From contig NZ_JAUTAU010000001.1 of assembly GCF_030818775.1 (NCBI RefSeq), positions 4,220,001 through 4,284,000 on the forward strand: a stretch of 64,000 nucleotides of DNA. Reading direction: 5' to 3'. Origin of the DNA: Bacillus sp. SORGH_AS_0510 (GTDB lineage: Bacteria; Bacillota; Bacilli; Bacillales; Cytobacillaceae). This document shows positions 42,393-51,439 of the stretch, piece by piece. The translations under genes and the position numbers were made by a program. Position 1 is the stretch's first letter. The number at the start of each line of letters is the position of its first letter. The notes below the pieces were generated by a model, which saw only the letters and a list, made by a program, of their open reading frames with translations, was not told the DNA's origin and ran no database searches.

Positions 42393-43809
42393 TTAACTTA
42401 CTTTTCTCAACCGATTGCTAGAAGTGTTCAAAGTCGAATTTCTATGTCCGTATACAAAGTAGACGATCAATCCGATAACAAGCCAAACGCCAAAACTAAT
42501 CCAAGATACGGCTGGCAGCTGAAGTGCTAGATACCCACAGAATACGAATGCTAGAATCGGAATATATGGAACAAATGGTACGCGGAACCCTGTTTTTGGT
42601 GCTTGGTTATTTTTACGAAGATATAAAATCCCAATAGATACCGTCATAAAGGCAAATAATGTACCCATATTAACCAATTCTGCCAGTCTTCCTAGTGGGA
42701 CAAACCCAGCAAAGAAAGCAACTAGTAAACAAGTAATCCATGAATTAACCGTTGGTGTTTGCTTCTTCTTATCTACCTTTGAAAAAACCTTTGGCAATAG
42801 TCCGTCACGGCTGATGGCATAAAATAAAACGAGATTGTCCATATAGCATAACTAGTAATACAGTAGTGATCCCAGCAATGGCACCAAGAGAAATAAAGCC
42901 GGCAACCCAATCTTGATGAATATAGTTAAGTGCAAAGGAAACAGGATTTTTTACGTCTAGCTGTTGATAAGGAACAATTCCCGTTAAAATCGCAGAAACA
43001 ATGATATAAAGAACAGTACATACAATCAAAGAAGCAATAATTCCAATTGGCATGTTTTTCTGTGGATTTTTCACTTCCTCCGCAGCAGTTGATACGGCAT
43101 CAAAACCGATGTAGGCAAAGAATACTGTTGCCGCACCAGTTGTTACACCAGAAAAACCAAATGGCATAAATGGAGTCCAGTTACTAGGTTTAACGTACCA
43201 TGCGCCAACACCAATAAATAAAAGAACTACGGCCAACTTAATAATGACCATGATTGTATTAAAACGTGCCGATTTTTTTACACCTTGCGTTAAAAGTAAG
43301 GTAATCACAAAAACAATGATGATAGCTGGGACATCTACAAACGTCCCATTAGCCGGATCGTAAGCACTTGTTAAGGCTTTAGGGAAATGGATTCCGAATC
43401 CGGCCAGCAGACCCTGAAAATAACCGGACCAACCGCTGGCAACTGCTGATGAAGCAAGTCCATATTCGAGAATTAAATCCCAACCTAAAATCCAGGCGAT
43501 TAACTCTCCGAATGTAGCATAGCTATACGTATAAGCACTTCCTGATACAGGTACAGCTGATGCAAATTCTGCATAGCAAAGTGCTGCAAACACACACGCT
43601 AACCCAGATAAAATAAAGGATAGGATTAATGCAGGTCCAGCATGTTCAGCAGCAGCGACACCTGTTAGAACAAAAATCCCCGTTCCGATAATCGCTCCGA
43701 TACCGAGCATAGATAAATCAAAAGCTCCTAACTCCTTTTTTAAGGTCACATCTTTTTGACCTGCTTCTTGGATAAGATCTGAAATAGACTTCTTTCTAAA
43801 TAAATTCAT
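42393..43809 (-). pseudogene. APC-family amino-acid permease (YfnA-like), frameshifted
   Basis: Two overlapping frames make one permease of about 470 residues with 12 membrane segments. The N-terminal frame (42805-43809) opens FDLSMLGIGAIIGTGIFVLTG, the cationic amino-acid transporter signature; the C-terminal frame (42393-42842) continues FYAISRDGLLPKVFSK. The break is at four T (A at 42826-42829): with three T the join reads GQSRLFYAISRDG, as in intact relatives. A single inserted base truncates the protein after ten segments. This could be a real mutation or a sequence error. Confidence 0.85.
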
Positions 43810-44072
43810 AGGAATTCCTCCTGGAAATAACTGACTAAATGTTCTGAAAAAATAAACTAAAAAATCTATATCGAAATAATATAATCATTTTACATAAAAA
43901 GCAATATATTTTGAAAAATAAAATAATTTGAAAATAATGCCTTGTAAATTACTTACATTAAACTCTATTAACAATAAAAATTATTATTTTAGTAAATAAA
44001 ATGCTTTTCAAATGAATATTATCGTTATTCACCCTTATGTTTTCTAGTAGAATCTCTAACTTTAGATGTTGC
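43810..44072. other. AT-rich intergenic stretch before the permease gene
   Basis: About 260 bp of very AT-rich DNA with scattered short inverted A/T runs. It should hold the permease promoter on the minus strand, but no clear -35/-10 pair or operator stands out. No gene is seen. Confidence 0.4.
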
Positions 44073-44592
44073 CTTGCCTTCTGACAATGTTGCTGCTTTT
44101 TCCTTCTACTCTGTCAGAAGTTTTTTTGCCTTCTGACAATGTTGCTGCACTTTTCTCCTTCTCTGTCAGAAGTTGCTTTACCTTCTGACAAAGATGATAC
44201 CTTTTTCTCCTACTCTGTCAGAAGTTCCCTTGCCTTATGACAATGTTGCTGCTTTTTTCTCTTACTCTGTCAGAAGTTCCCTTACCTTCTGACAATGTTG
44301 CTACCTTTTTCTCTTACTCTGTCAGAAGTTCCCTTACCTTCTGACAATGTTGCTACTTTTTCCTGCTACTCTGTCAGAAGTTCCCTTACCTTCTGACAAT
44401 GTTGCTGCACTTTTCTCCTACTCTGTCAGAAGTTCCCTTACCTTCTGACAATGTTGCTGCACTTTTCTCCTACTCTGTCAGAAGTTCCCTTACCTTCTGA
44501 CAATGTTGCTGCACTTTTCTCTTACTCTGTCAGAAGTTCCCTTACCTTCTGACAATGTTGATGCTTTTTTCTCCTACTTTGTCCGAACCTGT
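44073..44592. repeat. Ten-unit 52-bp tandem hairpin repeat array
   Basis: The core CTGACAA or a variant recurs at 44081, 44133, 44185, 44237, 44289, 44341, 44393, 44445, 44497 and 44549, exactly 52 bp apart. Each unit contains CTTCTGACA and TGTCAGAAG about 25 bp apart, so each can form a 9-bp hairpin with a pyrimidine-rich loop. There are no unique spacers, so it is not CRISPR. The left and right end units are degenerate. Confidence 0.93.
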
Positions 44593-44661
44593 TTTAGGTC
44601 TTGAAAAAATAAAATTAAAAAATCCACTCAACCTGTCCTAAATTTCACAAAGAAGCAAATA

Positions 44662-44706
44662 AAAAAGGATGACAACAAGGGATTTACCCTTACTATCATC
44701 CTTTTG
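44662..44706 (-). terminator. Intrinsic terminator after cstA
   Basis: Outer stem AAAAGGATGA/TCATCCTTTT with an inner AGGG/CCCT pairing and six T on the minus strand. Confidence 0.85.
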
Positions 44707-44716
44707 TGCTAATATA

Positions 44717-46510
44717 TTAGGCCACTTTTGTTTCCAACTGAACCCGTGGAGAATTCCACATATTAATCCATTTCTTAATAGCTGTAACCATAATAATTAC
44801 TCCGAGTGCCAGCATAATGATGGATAGAACTCCATTCAATACGCTATAGCCCGCTGATGCTGAATTGAGATATACATTCTTAACCATCCAATATCCAGCA
44901 TAGTTTACTGTAACAAACAAGTAAGATAGTGGCACTAAGCATGTAAGCATATAACGTCGCTTATCTGCCATTCTTAGAATAACTGTTGCACCAACAATTA
45001 AACCAATCGATGCCATTAACTGGTTAGAAACTCCGAAGAGTGCCCAAACAGATCCGATATCACCTGAGAATAGTAAGTACCCCCACATGAAACATGCTAA
45101 TGCACTTGCAAATATGGATCCAGGAAGCCAATCTGTTTTCTTCAACGGCTTAAAGAATTCACCAAAGAAGTCCTGAATTAAATAACGAGCTACACGTGTA
45201 CCTGAGTCAATTGCAGTCAAGATAAATACTGCTTCAAACATAATAACAAATTGGAAGAAGTAAGATGATAACTTAGCAAACCATGGAATACCTGTGAAGA
45301 CATAAGTCATTCCGACAGCTAGCGTAACCGCTCCGCCCGTTCTTCCTTCTAAGTTAATTCCAATTTCATCAGCAAGCTTTGGTAATTCTACCACTTGCAT
45401 TCCCAGTGTTTTAAACACTTCTGGAGTTGAGTTAATTGCGAAATAATCTGCAGGCTGTAGTGCAGTTGCAGCAATAAGCGCCATAATCCCTACCACACAC
45501 TCTACCAACATTGCTCCAAAACCTACAACCTTAATATCTGACCAACGATCAAGCATTTTCGGAGTGGTACCCGAACCAACAAATGCGTGGAATCCGGAAA
45601 TCGCTCCGCAAGCAATGGTAATAGAAATAAATGGCCAAACGGGTCCACCTAGAACTGGTCCGCCGCCTGAAGTAAATTTTGTAAATGCAGGCATTTCAAT
45701 ACTTGGATTGATAATGAAAACACCGATGATTAAAGCAATAAATACACCAATTTTCATAAAACTACTTAAATAGTCACGAGGTGCAAGCAATAACCAAACA
45801 GGCAGTGCTGCTGCAAAGAATGCATAGATTGGTAGAATAATAGCTAATGTTTTCGTATCTAAAGTCAGCCAATCTCCTAAAACAGTATGCTGGATGGATG
45901 GACCAACAAAAACGCCCACCATGACAAGTATAAAACCGATTGTTGAAGTTAATTTCAAATTACCAGTTTTCTTATAAGCAATCCCAACAAACATCGCAAT
46001 TGGAATCGTGATTCCTACAGAGAACGTACCCCATGGGTTATTTTCAAGAGCATGCAGGACAACCATTGATAGCCCTGCCATAGTAATTGTGATAATAAAC
46101 AGCATCGCTAATCCCGTACAAAAACCGGCCACAGGTCCGAGCTCTTCTTTTGCTACCTCTGATAGAGATTTTCCTTTTTTCTGCATGGATGCAAAAAGAA
46201 CAACTGCATCATGGACCGCTCCACCAATAACTGCACCGATTAATAGCCAAAGTAACCCTGGCAAATAACCAAATTGTGCAGCGAGAATAGGCCCTACAAG
46301 AGGTCCAGCAGCTGCGATCGCCGCGAAGTGGTGACCAAATGTTACCCATTTATTTGTAGGAACATAGTCCTTACCATCATTTAATTCATGTGCAGGTGTA
46401 GGTTTTGAGTCATCTAACTTTAAAACCTTAGCTGCCATGAATGTACCATATAAGCGATAAGCAATCATTAAAATACAAATAGAACCGATTACAATTGAAA
46501 CCGCATTCAT
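44717..46510 (-). CDS. cstA: CstA-family transporter (peptide or pyruvate)
   Basis: The product has 597 residues with about 16 membrane segments; the start is ATG 46510 with GGAGG upstream. TNKWVTFGHHFAAIAAAGPLVGPILAAQFG is the CstA signature, with GAVIGGAVHDAVVLFAS and VGSGTTPKMLDRW later. E. coli CstA and BtsT of this family import pyruvate or peptides on carbon starvation. The gene has a cre site at its promoter and lies next to lytST, the kinase type that controls BtsT in E. coli, which points to pyruvate. Confidence 0.92.
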   Translation of the reverse strand: MNAVSIVIGSICILMIAYRLYGTFMAAKVLKLDDSKPTPAHELNDGKDYVPTNKWVTFGHHFAAIAAAGPLVGPILAAQFGYLPGLLWLLIGAVIGGAVHDAVVLFASMQKKGKSLSEVAKEELGPVAGFCTGLAMLFIITITMAGLSMVVLHALENNPWGTFSVGITIPIAMFVGIAYKKTGNLKLTSTIGFILVMVGVFVGPSIQHTVLGDWLTLDTKTLAIILPIYAFFAAALPVWLLLAPRDYLSSFMKIGVFIALIIGVFIINPSIEMPAFTKFTSGGGPVLGGPVWPFISITIACGAISGFHAFVGSGTTPKMLDRWSDIKVVGFGAMLVECVVGIMALIAATALQPADYFAINSTPEVFKTLGMQVVELPKLADEIGINLEGRTGGAVTLAVGMTYVFTGIPWFAKLSSYFFQFVIMFEAVFILTAIDSGTRVARYLIQDFFGEFFKPLKKTDWLPGSIFASALACFMWGYLLFSGDIGSVWALFGVSNQLMASIGLIVGATVILRMADKRRYMLTCLVPLSYLFVTVNYAGYWMVKNVYLNSASAGYSVLNGVLSIIMLALGVIIMVTAIKKWINMWNSPRVQLETKVA

Positions 46511-46560
46511 TATTTCAGCCTCCAATCTCATTTCCTTTCATCTGGTATTATCATACTTTA

Positions 46561-46574
46561 AGAAAACGCTAACA
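46561..46574. promoter_or_regulatory. cre (CcpA) site at the cstA promoter
   Basis: AGAAAACGCTAACA differs at the first base from the consensus TGAAANCGNTAACA family. It lies about 50 bp before the cstA ATG. The adjacent -10 (TATGAT) has no good -35, which fits a promoter needing an activator and repressed by glucose. Confidence 0.65.
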
Positions 46575-46617
46575 TAGGGTTTTCAAGATGAAAGGTAGAA
46601 ATATAGACTTGAAATGC

Positions 46618-46652
46618 AAAAACAGCCGCTTAAAAACCAAGCAGCTGTTTTA
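46618..46652 (-). terminator. Intrinsic terminator after lytT
   Basis: Stem AAAACAGC(TGCTT)/(AAGCG)GCTGTTTT overlaps the lytT stop and ends in T on the minus strand, separating lytST from cstA. Confidence 0.75.
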
Positions 46653-47373
46653 ACTCTTTTGTATAAGTTCTACTAACCGGAACCTTCTCCCCATCTACCA
46701 TAATTAGATTATAGGTCGAATTAAACCAGGGCTCTATCTCAATAATCGAATTAAGGTTGACTAAATAGGATCGATGGACACGAATCATTTGAGAGTTTTG
46801 TAGTTTTCTTTCAAAAGTAACTAAAGGCTCATTTACCACATACTTTTGCTTCTCAGTTACAATAATCGTTTTGCCTTCATTGGTGCTGATATAAAGAATA
46901 TCGTTAACATTAACTAATATTATTTTTTCATCAACTGTTACAGCCAGTTTTTCCGTATTAGATAATAAGCCCGTCTTTGATGGCATTGGAATATTAGGCT
47001 CCTTGCTTCCTAAGAGCTTCAACAGTTTTTCAATCGTTTGGTGAACTCTTTTTTCATCGAACGGTTTTAGGATATAATCAGCTGCATTTAATTCAAATGC
47101 CTTTAAAGCGTACTCATCATAAGCAGTGGCGAACACAATTAGAGGAGGATATTCAAGCTTATTGATTCGACTGGCAATTTCCATTCCACTTTCATCTGCA
47201 AGCTGAATATCTAGAAAAACAACATCTATATCAAGGTTATCCATTTTATCTAACGCTTCATCCACACCGCCAGCTTCACCAGCTAATTCAACCTGCTTAC
47301 TCCGTTTTAATAGATAGCCCAGCTCGTCTCTAGCCAATGGCTCATCGTCAACGATAAATGCTCTTAACAACAT
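46630..47373 (-). CDS. lytT: LytTR-family response regulator
   Basis: The product has 247 residues from ATG 47373 (MLLRAFIVDDEPLARD). The receiver has DDE at 9-11 and Asp in VVFLDIQL. The LytTR DNA-binding domain follows (about 140-245): ILYISTNEGKTIIV, IRVHRSYLVNLNSI. The gene overlaps the end of lytS, so the pair is coupled. LytTR regulators bind direct repeats upstream of transporter or autolysis genes; cstA is the nearest target candidate. Confidence 0.9.
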   Translation of the reverse strand: MLLRAFIVDDEPLARDELGYLLKRSKQVELAGEAGGVDEALDKMDNLDIDVVFLDIQLADESGMEIASRINKLEYPPLIVFATAYDEYALKAFELNAADYILKPFDEKRVHQTIEKLLKLLGSKEPNIPMPSKTGLLSNTEKLAVTVDEKIILVNVNDILYISTNEGKTIIVTEKQKYVVNEPLVTFERKLQNSQMIRVHRSYLVNLNSIIEIEPWFNSTYNLIMVDGEKVPVSRTYTKELKQLLGF

Positions 47374-49123
47374 CCTCACCCCACTTCTGCTGCGTTAATG
47401 GCAGTTTAATCCATACTTTTGTCCCGCATTCTAGTTTACTTTCAATTTGAAAAGAAGCCGTAAGTCCATAAATTTCTTCTATTCTTTTTTTTATATTCCA
47501 CAGAGCAGTTCCCGTACCTTTAGCTGAATCTATCGTTTGATTTCCTAGTCTTTCTAGTAGTTCTGGCTGGATCCCCTTCCCGTCGTCTTCCGTTAAAAGA
47601 ACCATTCCGTCCTTCTCTCGAAACGCCCTGACCTTCACTGTCCCGTGTTTGGCTTTTGGAAACGCGTAACGAATGGCGTTTTCAACAAGCGGCTGTAAGG
47701 TAAATGGAGGAACAAGGATTTTTTTTAACGCTTCATCAATTTCTAGCTCGACTTTGTAGCGATCAGGGAACCGAGCTTGTTCAATCCTTAAATAGGCCTC
47801 CACGTGCTCAAGTTCTTTTTCAAGTGGTATTAACATTTGCCGAGCGCCTTGAAGATTACTGCGGAAAAAAGTACTTAGATTGATTAATAAACTTCTAGCT
47901 TTATCTGTATCCGTTCGAATAAGGCTTGAAATTGTATTGATTGCATTAAAAAGAAAATGTGGATGCACTTGGGCTTGTAGTGCTTTAATCTCAGCATCCT
48001 TTAATAATCTTGTTTGAAGTTCTAACTCTGCCATTTCTAATTGAACAGAGAAAAGTTTCCCTAGACCCTCAGCAAGCTCTTGCTCAACGCGGTCAAGCTT
48101 TCTCGAATCAGTGAAATATAGCTTTAAAGTACCAACAATTTTCTCATGAACCTGAAGTGGCAAGACAATTGCAGCCTCTAAAGGGCAATTCGTATCAAAA
48201 CATTGAATTTCCATTGCAGATCTTGCAATCGTAATGTTTCCTTGTTCAAGAACCTTTTTCGTTAATTCCGTTGCCATGTTTCCTGATGGAATATGATGAT
48301 CAGATGCAGCGCCAACATGTGCCAACACCTGACTCTGGTCTGTAATTGAAATTGCATCAGCGTTTGTCCATTTTAAAATAATCTCTGCCGCTTTTGTACA
48401 CGAATCCACATTCAGCCCCTGACGGAAAAAAGGAAGTGTCTGATTAGCAATATATAATGCCTTGTGGGTTTGAAGTGCACGCGTACGTTCTTGTTCTTGA
48501 AGGATTTCCTGAATAATCAGTACAAAAAGAAGCGTTCCAAAACCATTAATAACAATCATCGGCAAAGCAATGACCTCCACTAAATGGAATGCTTCTTCAT
48601 AGGGCTTTGCTAGTAAAAGAATGACCCCCATTTGAGCAAATTCCATCGTAATTCCAATAATGACTGCTTTCCATGGTGATAGTCCTTCTTTAATTTTAAA
48701 GCGTTTACTTAAAAACCCAGTAACAACCCCGGCTGAAATGGTAGAAATGGCACAGGCTGTATCCGTAAACCCACCCAACGTTAATCGATGTAAGCCTGCA
48801 ATTAATCCGACTCCAATACCGACAATAGGTCCTCCTAATAATCCCCCCATCGTAACTCCCATGATTCTTGTATTGGCAATCGCACTTTCACTATCCATAT
48901 TTGTCAGCCACTCTTGGGAAGTAATCGACCCATGTCCAATTCTGACACCAGTATAATTGCTGATGACACCGAAAATTCCAAATATAATAATCATGACTAC
49001 CTTTGCAGAAAGATCATGTTCATTATGAATAATTTGACGAAATGACTTCATCCTCGAAAGGACGAAAGCAACAATGATTAAAATGCCTACACGTTCAAGC
49101 ATTAGAGGTAATAATTCAACCAT
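47348..49123 (-). CDS. lytS: LytS-type 5TM sensor kinase
   Basis: The product has 591 residues from ATG 49123, with AAGGGG upstream. The N-terminal 5TMR-LYT domain contains NYTGVRIGHG and the repeated GG-P (GLLGGPIVGIGVGLIAG, TLGGFTD). A GAF domain follows (about 230-360), then the His_kinase box QAQVHPHFLFNAINTISSLIR and an HATPase domain. In B. subtilis LytST responds to pyruvate and controls pftAB; here it neighbours cstA. Confidence 0.92.
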   Translation of the reverse strand: MVELLPLMLERVGILIIVAFVLSRMKSFRQIIHNEHDLSAKVVMIIIFGIFGVISNYTGVRIGHGSITSQEWLTNMDSESAIANTRIMGVTMGGLLGGPIVGIGVGLIAGLHRLTLGGFTDTACAISTISAGVVTGFLSKRFKIKEGLSPWKAVIIGITMEFAQMGVILLLAKPYEEAFHLVEVIALPMIVINGFGTLLFVLIIQEILQEQERTRALQTHKALYIANQTLPFFRQGLNVDSCTKAAEIILKWTNADAISITDQSQVLAHVGAASDHHIPSGNMATELTKKVLEQGNITIARSAMEIQCFDTNCPLEAAIVLPLQVHEKIVGTLKLYFTDSRKLDRVEQELAEGLGKLFSVQLEMAELELQTRLLKDAEIKALQAQVHPHFLFNAINTISSLIRTDTDKARSLLINLSTFFRSNLQGARQMLIPLEKELEHVEAYLRIEQARFPDRYKVELEIDEALKKILVPPFTLQPLVENAIRYAFPKAKHGTVKVRAFREKDGMVLLTEDDGKGIQPELLERLGNQTIDSAKGTGTALWNIKKRIEEIYGLTASFQIESKLECGTKVWIKLPLTQQKWGEDVVKSIYR

Positions 49124-49183
49124 AGGATTTCCCCTTATCCTCTGCTTTAAGTAAAAAACCATTACCATTATTATATCAAAAAA

Positions 49184-49213
49184 ATAAGCTAGCTGTCTTT
49201 AAGACTAGCTAGC
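49184..49213 (-). terminator. Intrinsic terminator after kinB
   Basis: GCTAGCT-GTCT pairs with AGAC-TAGCTAGC around one bulged base, overlaps the stop codon and is followed by TTATTTTTTT on the minus strand. Confidence 0.75.
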
Positions 49214-50488
49214 ATTTACATTCATTACCATCTGTTCTTTTTTTCCTTCAGGGAGCACCAACGTGACTTCAGTTCCGACTCCAGGCACACTGTGATAGGA
49301 AATTTTCCCATTCATCGTTTGGATGATTTTTAAGGATACTGAGGTACCAAGCCCCGTCCCCTTATCCTTTGTTGTATAAAACAAAGTCCCTATCCGAGCT
49401 ATTTGTTCTTCCGTCATTCCTTTACCCGTGTCAGCAATCTTAACCGTTGCATGATAATTATTTGAATTGGAATGAACAGTGACTTTTCCACCCTCTGGAG
49501 TTGCTTCGATTCCATTTTTTATCAAATTAACCAACGCCTGCTTAAATTGATTCCGATCGGTAACAAGAGAAAAGCAGTTCGATTCCAATTCGCTTTCAAG
49601 CTGTACTCCTTGTTTAGATGCGAGTGGTTCCATCAAAATCACTACTTCTGCTAGAACTTCTCTCAATGAAAACTCTTCAACTTTTTCGAATTGTGGCTTA
49701 GCGAAATTTAAATAATCATTAATAATCAACTCAGCCCGTGCTAATTCATTTAATACGAGAGAAAGATATTGATAGTTTTTCCCCGATTCTTCCCGCTGCA
49801 TCAATTGTAAAAAACCCTTCACAACCGTTAGTGGATTTCGAACCTCGTGGGCAAACGATGCAGCAAGCTCCCCGAGGGTATTTAATTTTTCTGCCCGTTG
49901 AATTTCCTTCTGCATTTGGTTTCTTTCAATTATGCCTTCATTTAACTTTGCAGCCAGTCCCAACGCTAATGTTTGAATGGCACCGACAAGGATAAGATCG
50001 GGGATATTAAAATCAAGTTTAAAGAAGTTACCCTCTAAATAACGAAAGATACTTAGCGAAAGAAAACAGAGAGTTAGAGACCAAACACCCGCGAACATGG
50101 TTAGGACAACTCTTTGTTTAGGAGAGTACCTCCAAAAGATTTTGAGTAAGAGAAATGGAATGAGAGCGGTTAAGACTGAGTTTGAGAGTCCAAAAATCAT
50201 GGTACCTCCCCCCAATATCACGCGGGTTCCAATTATGGAGGATAATACAATACCACCTGCTACAGGTCCTCCATAAAGAATCGCTAACACAAGGGGGACA
50301 TAGCGAAGATCCCAATGAAATCCATAGTTTGCATAGGAGAAAAGCATACAGGTTATAGCGGCAATACTATGTAAGAATCCGCATAAATAGGGAGATTTAT
50401 TTTTCTGTTTATTATCCATAAGAGTACTGGATAGTAGGACTGGTGCTATAGTGATCAAAACATTCAAAAGTAGCTTTTCTGCCAGCAT
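49205..50488 (-). CDS. kinB: KinB-type sporulation sensor kinase
   Basis: The product has 427 residues, the length of B. subtilis KinB. Six membrane segments (about 5-190) precede LNTLGELAASFAHEVRNPLTVVKGFLQLM (phospho-His), NLIKNGIEATP and GTGLGTSVSL. There is no PAS domain and no partner regulator. KinB feeds Spo0F in the sporulation phosphorelay. The upstream region has TACGACAA, a one-mismatch Spo0A-type core, in the 50-bp leader. Confidence 0.82.
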   Translation of the reverse strand: MLAEKLLLNVLITIAPVLLSSTLMDNKQKNKSPYLCGFLHSIAAITCMLFSYANYGFHWDLRYVPLVLAILYGGPVAGGIVLSSIIGTRVILGGGTMIFGLSNSVLTALIPFLLLKIFWRYSPKQRVVLTMFAGVWSLTLCFLSLSIFRYLEGNFFKLDFNIPDLILVGAIQTLALGLAAKLNEGIIERNQMQKEIQRAEKLNTLGELAASFAHEVRNPLTVVKGFLQLMQREESGKNYQYLSLVLNELARAELIINDYLNFAKPQFEKVEEFSLREVLAEVVILMEPLASKQGVQLESELESNCFSLVTDRNQFKQALVNLIKNGIEATPEGGKVTVHSNSNNYHATVKIADTGKGMTEEQIARIGTLFYTTKDKGTGLGTSVSLKIIQTMNGKISYHSVPGVGTEVTLVLPEGKKEQMVMNVNAS

Positions 50489-50579
50489 TGTTATTCCCCC
50501 ATGGATACCTATCTAATATAGTTAACATACGACAAAAACCGCCAATTTTCCTTTTTTCTATAAAAATTTTTAAAATAAA

Positions 50580-51029
50580 TTACCTATGGTCACCTGTAAA
50601 CTTTCCATAGTATACATAGCATTTTCGATCTTCATCAATTTCTCTTGAATCTAAGGCAAATTCCATAAACTTGCCGTTCCTTTCAACATAAATGACATCA
50701 GAATGCAGAATCGTTAACACCTCTTCATGCTCCCAAATCTCTCTTTTTTCGATTAAGGATGTACCAGCCAAAGCAATTTCTCTAATTTCGAGGCCAATGT
50801 GAGAATATATTGCTTCCATTGAATCCTTGGGGAACTGTTCCTTTTGAACATATAACACTAGTGTACCGTCAGGGTCCGTAGCGGTTGCTGTAACCTCATA
50901 CGTTTCCCCTTCCTTAACAAAAAATTCACATGACATTCTTGCGACTGCTTCTGCTGTGGAAATGTGAAGATAATTCCATAGAGCAGGGTATTGACGATGT
51001 TTGTCGTCTAGCCGGTACTCTAATCTCAT
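50580..51029 (-). CDS. Hypothetical 149-aa protein
   Basis: The product has no signal peptide or membrane segment and a mixed alpha/beta composition: ALWNYLHISTAEAVARMSCEFFVKEG, then YEVTATATDPDGTLVLYVQ and a closing acidic stretch ending KCYVYYGKF. AAGGGGG precedes the ATG. I do not recognise the family. It stands alone, divergent from the lipoprotein gene at 51127. Confidence 0.65.
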   Translation of the reverse strand: MRLEYRLDDKHRQYPALWNYLHISTAEAVARMSCEFFVKEGETYEVTATATDPDGTLVLYVQKEQFPKDSMEAIYSHIGLEIREIALAGTSLIEKREIWEHEEVLTILHSDVIYVERNGKFMEFALDSREIDEDRKCYVYYGKFTGDHR

Positions 51030-51126
51030 CTTTCATGCCCCCTTCTTAATTCTCCTATTTTTTGCATTGTTTTCCTGGCGTTACCTTCTATAATAATATT
51101 ATATACAAATTAAGGAGTGTGAGAAG

Positions 51127-51438
51127 GTGAAGAAAACTCAATGGTTAATTACTGGTGTTCTCTCCTCACTTATTGCTGGAACCTTGTCTGGCTGTTCAGA
51201 TGATCTTCCACCACAACCTGATGACCCCAGCTGCCAGGATTGGGAATGGGATGATGATCAAGGTGTATGGCAATGTGACGATACTCATTCCAGTCATTAT
51301 CACCATTATTATCACGGGGGAAGTTTTTTCAGTAGCAAATCTTCTCTTTTAAAATCATCATCCTATAAATCCTATCGATCTTCTTCAAGTTTTAAAGGTG
51401 GATTTGGCAGTGGTTCCAAAGGTGGGTTCGGAGGATAA
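51127..51438 (+). CDS. Low-complexity lipoprotein (YjfM/YgiB-like position)
   Basis: The product has 103 residues. A lipoprotein signal ends in LSGC (Cys23), followed by an acidic stretch (DDLPPQPDD, DWEWDDDQGVW), a His/Tyr-rich part (HSSHYHHYYHGG) and a Ser/Lys/Gly tail ending GGFGSGSKGGFGG. Its stop region provides the ribosome site of the next gene. The arrangement lipoprotein, GSP-synthase, DUF350 recalls yjfM-yjfC-yjfL of E. coli. The His-rich segment may bind metal. Confidence 0.75.
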   Translation: MKKTQWLITGVLSSLIAGTLSGCSDDLPPQPDDPSCQDWEWDDDQGVWQCDDTHSSHYHHYYHGGSFFSSKSSLLKSSSYKSYRSSSSFKGGFGSGSKGGFGG

Positions 51439-51439
51439 C

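Noticed and set aside
44073..44592. CRISPR array
   Set aside because: The period is regular, but the whole 52-bp unit is repeated without unique spacers, and no cas gene is near.
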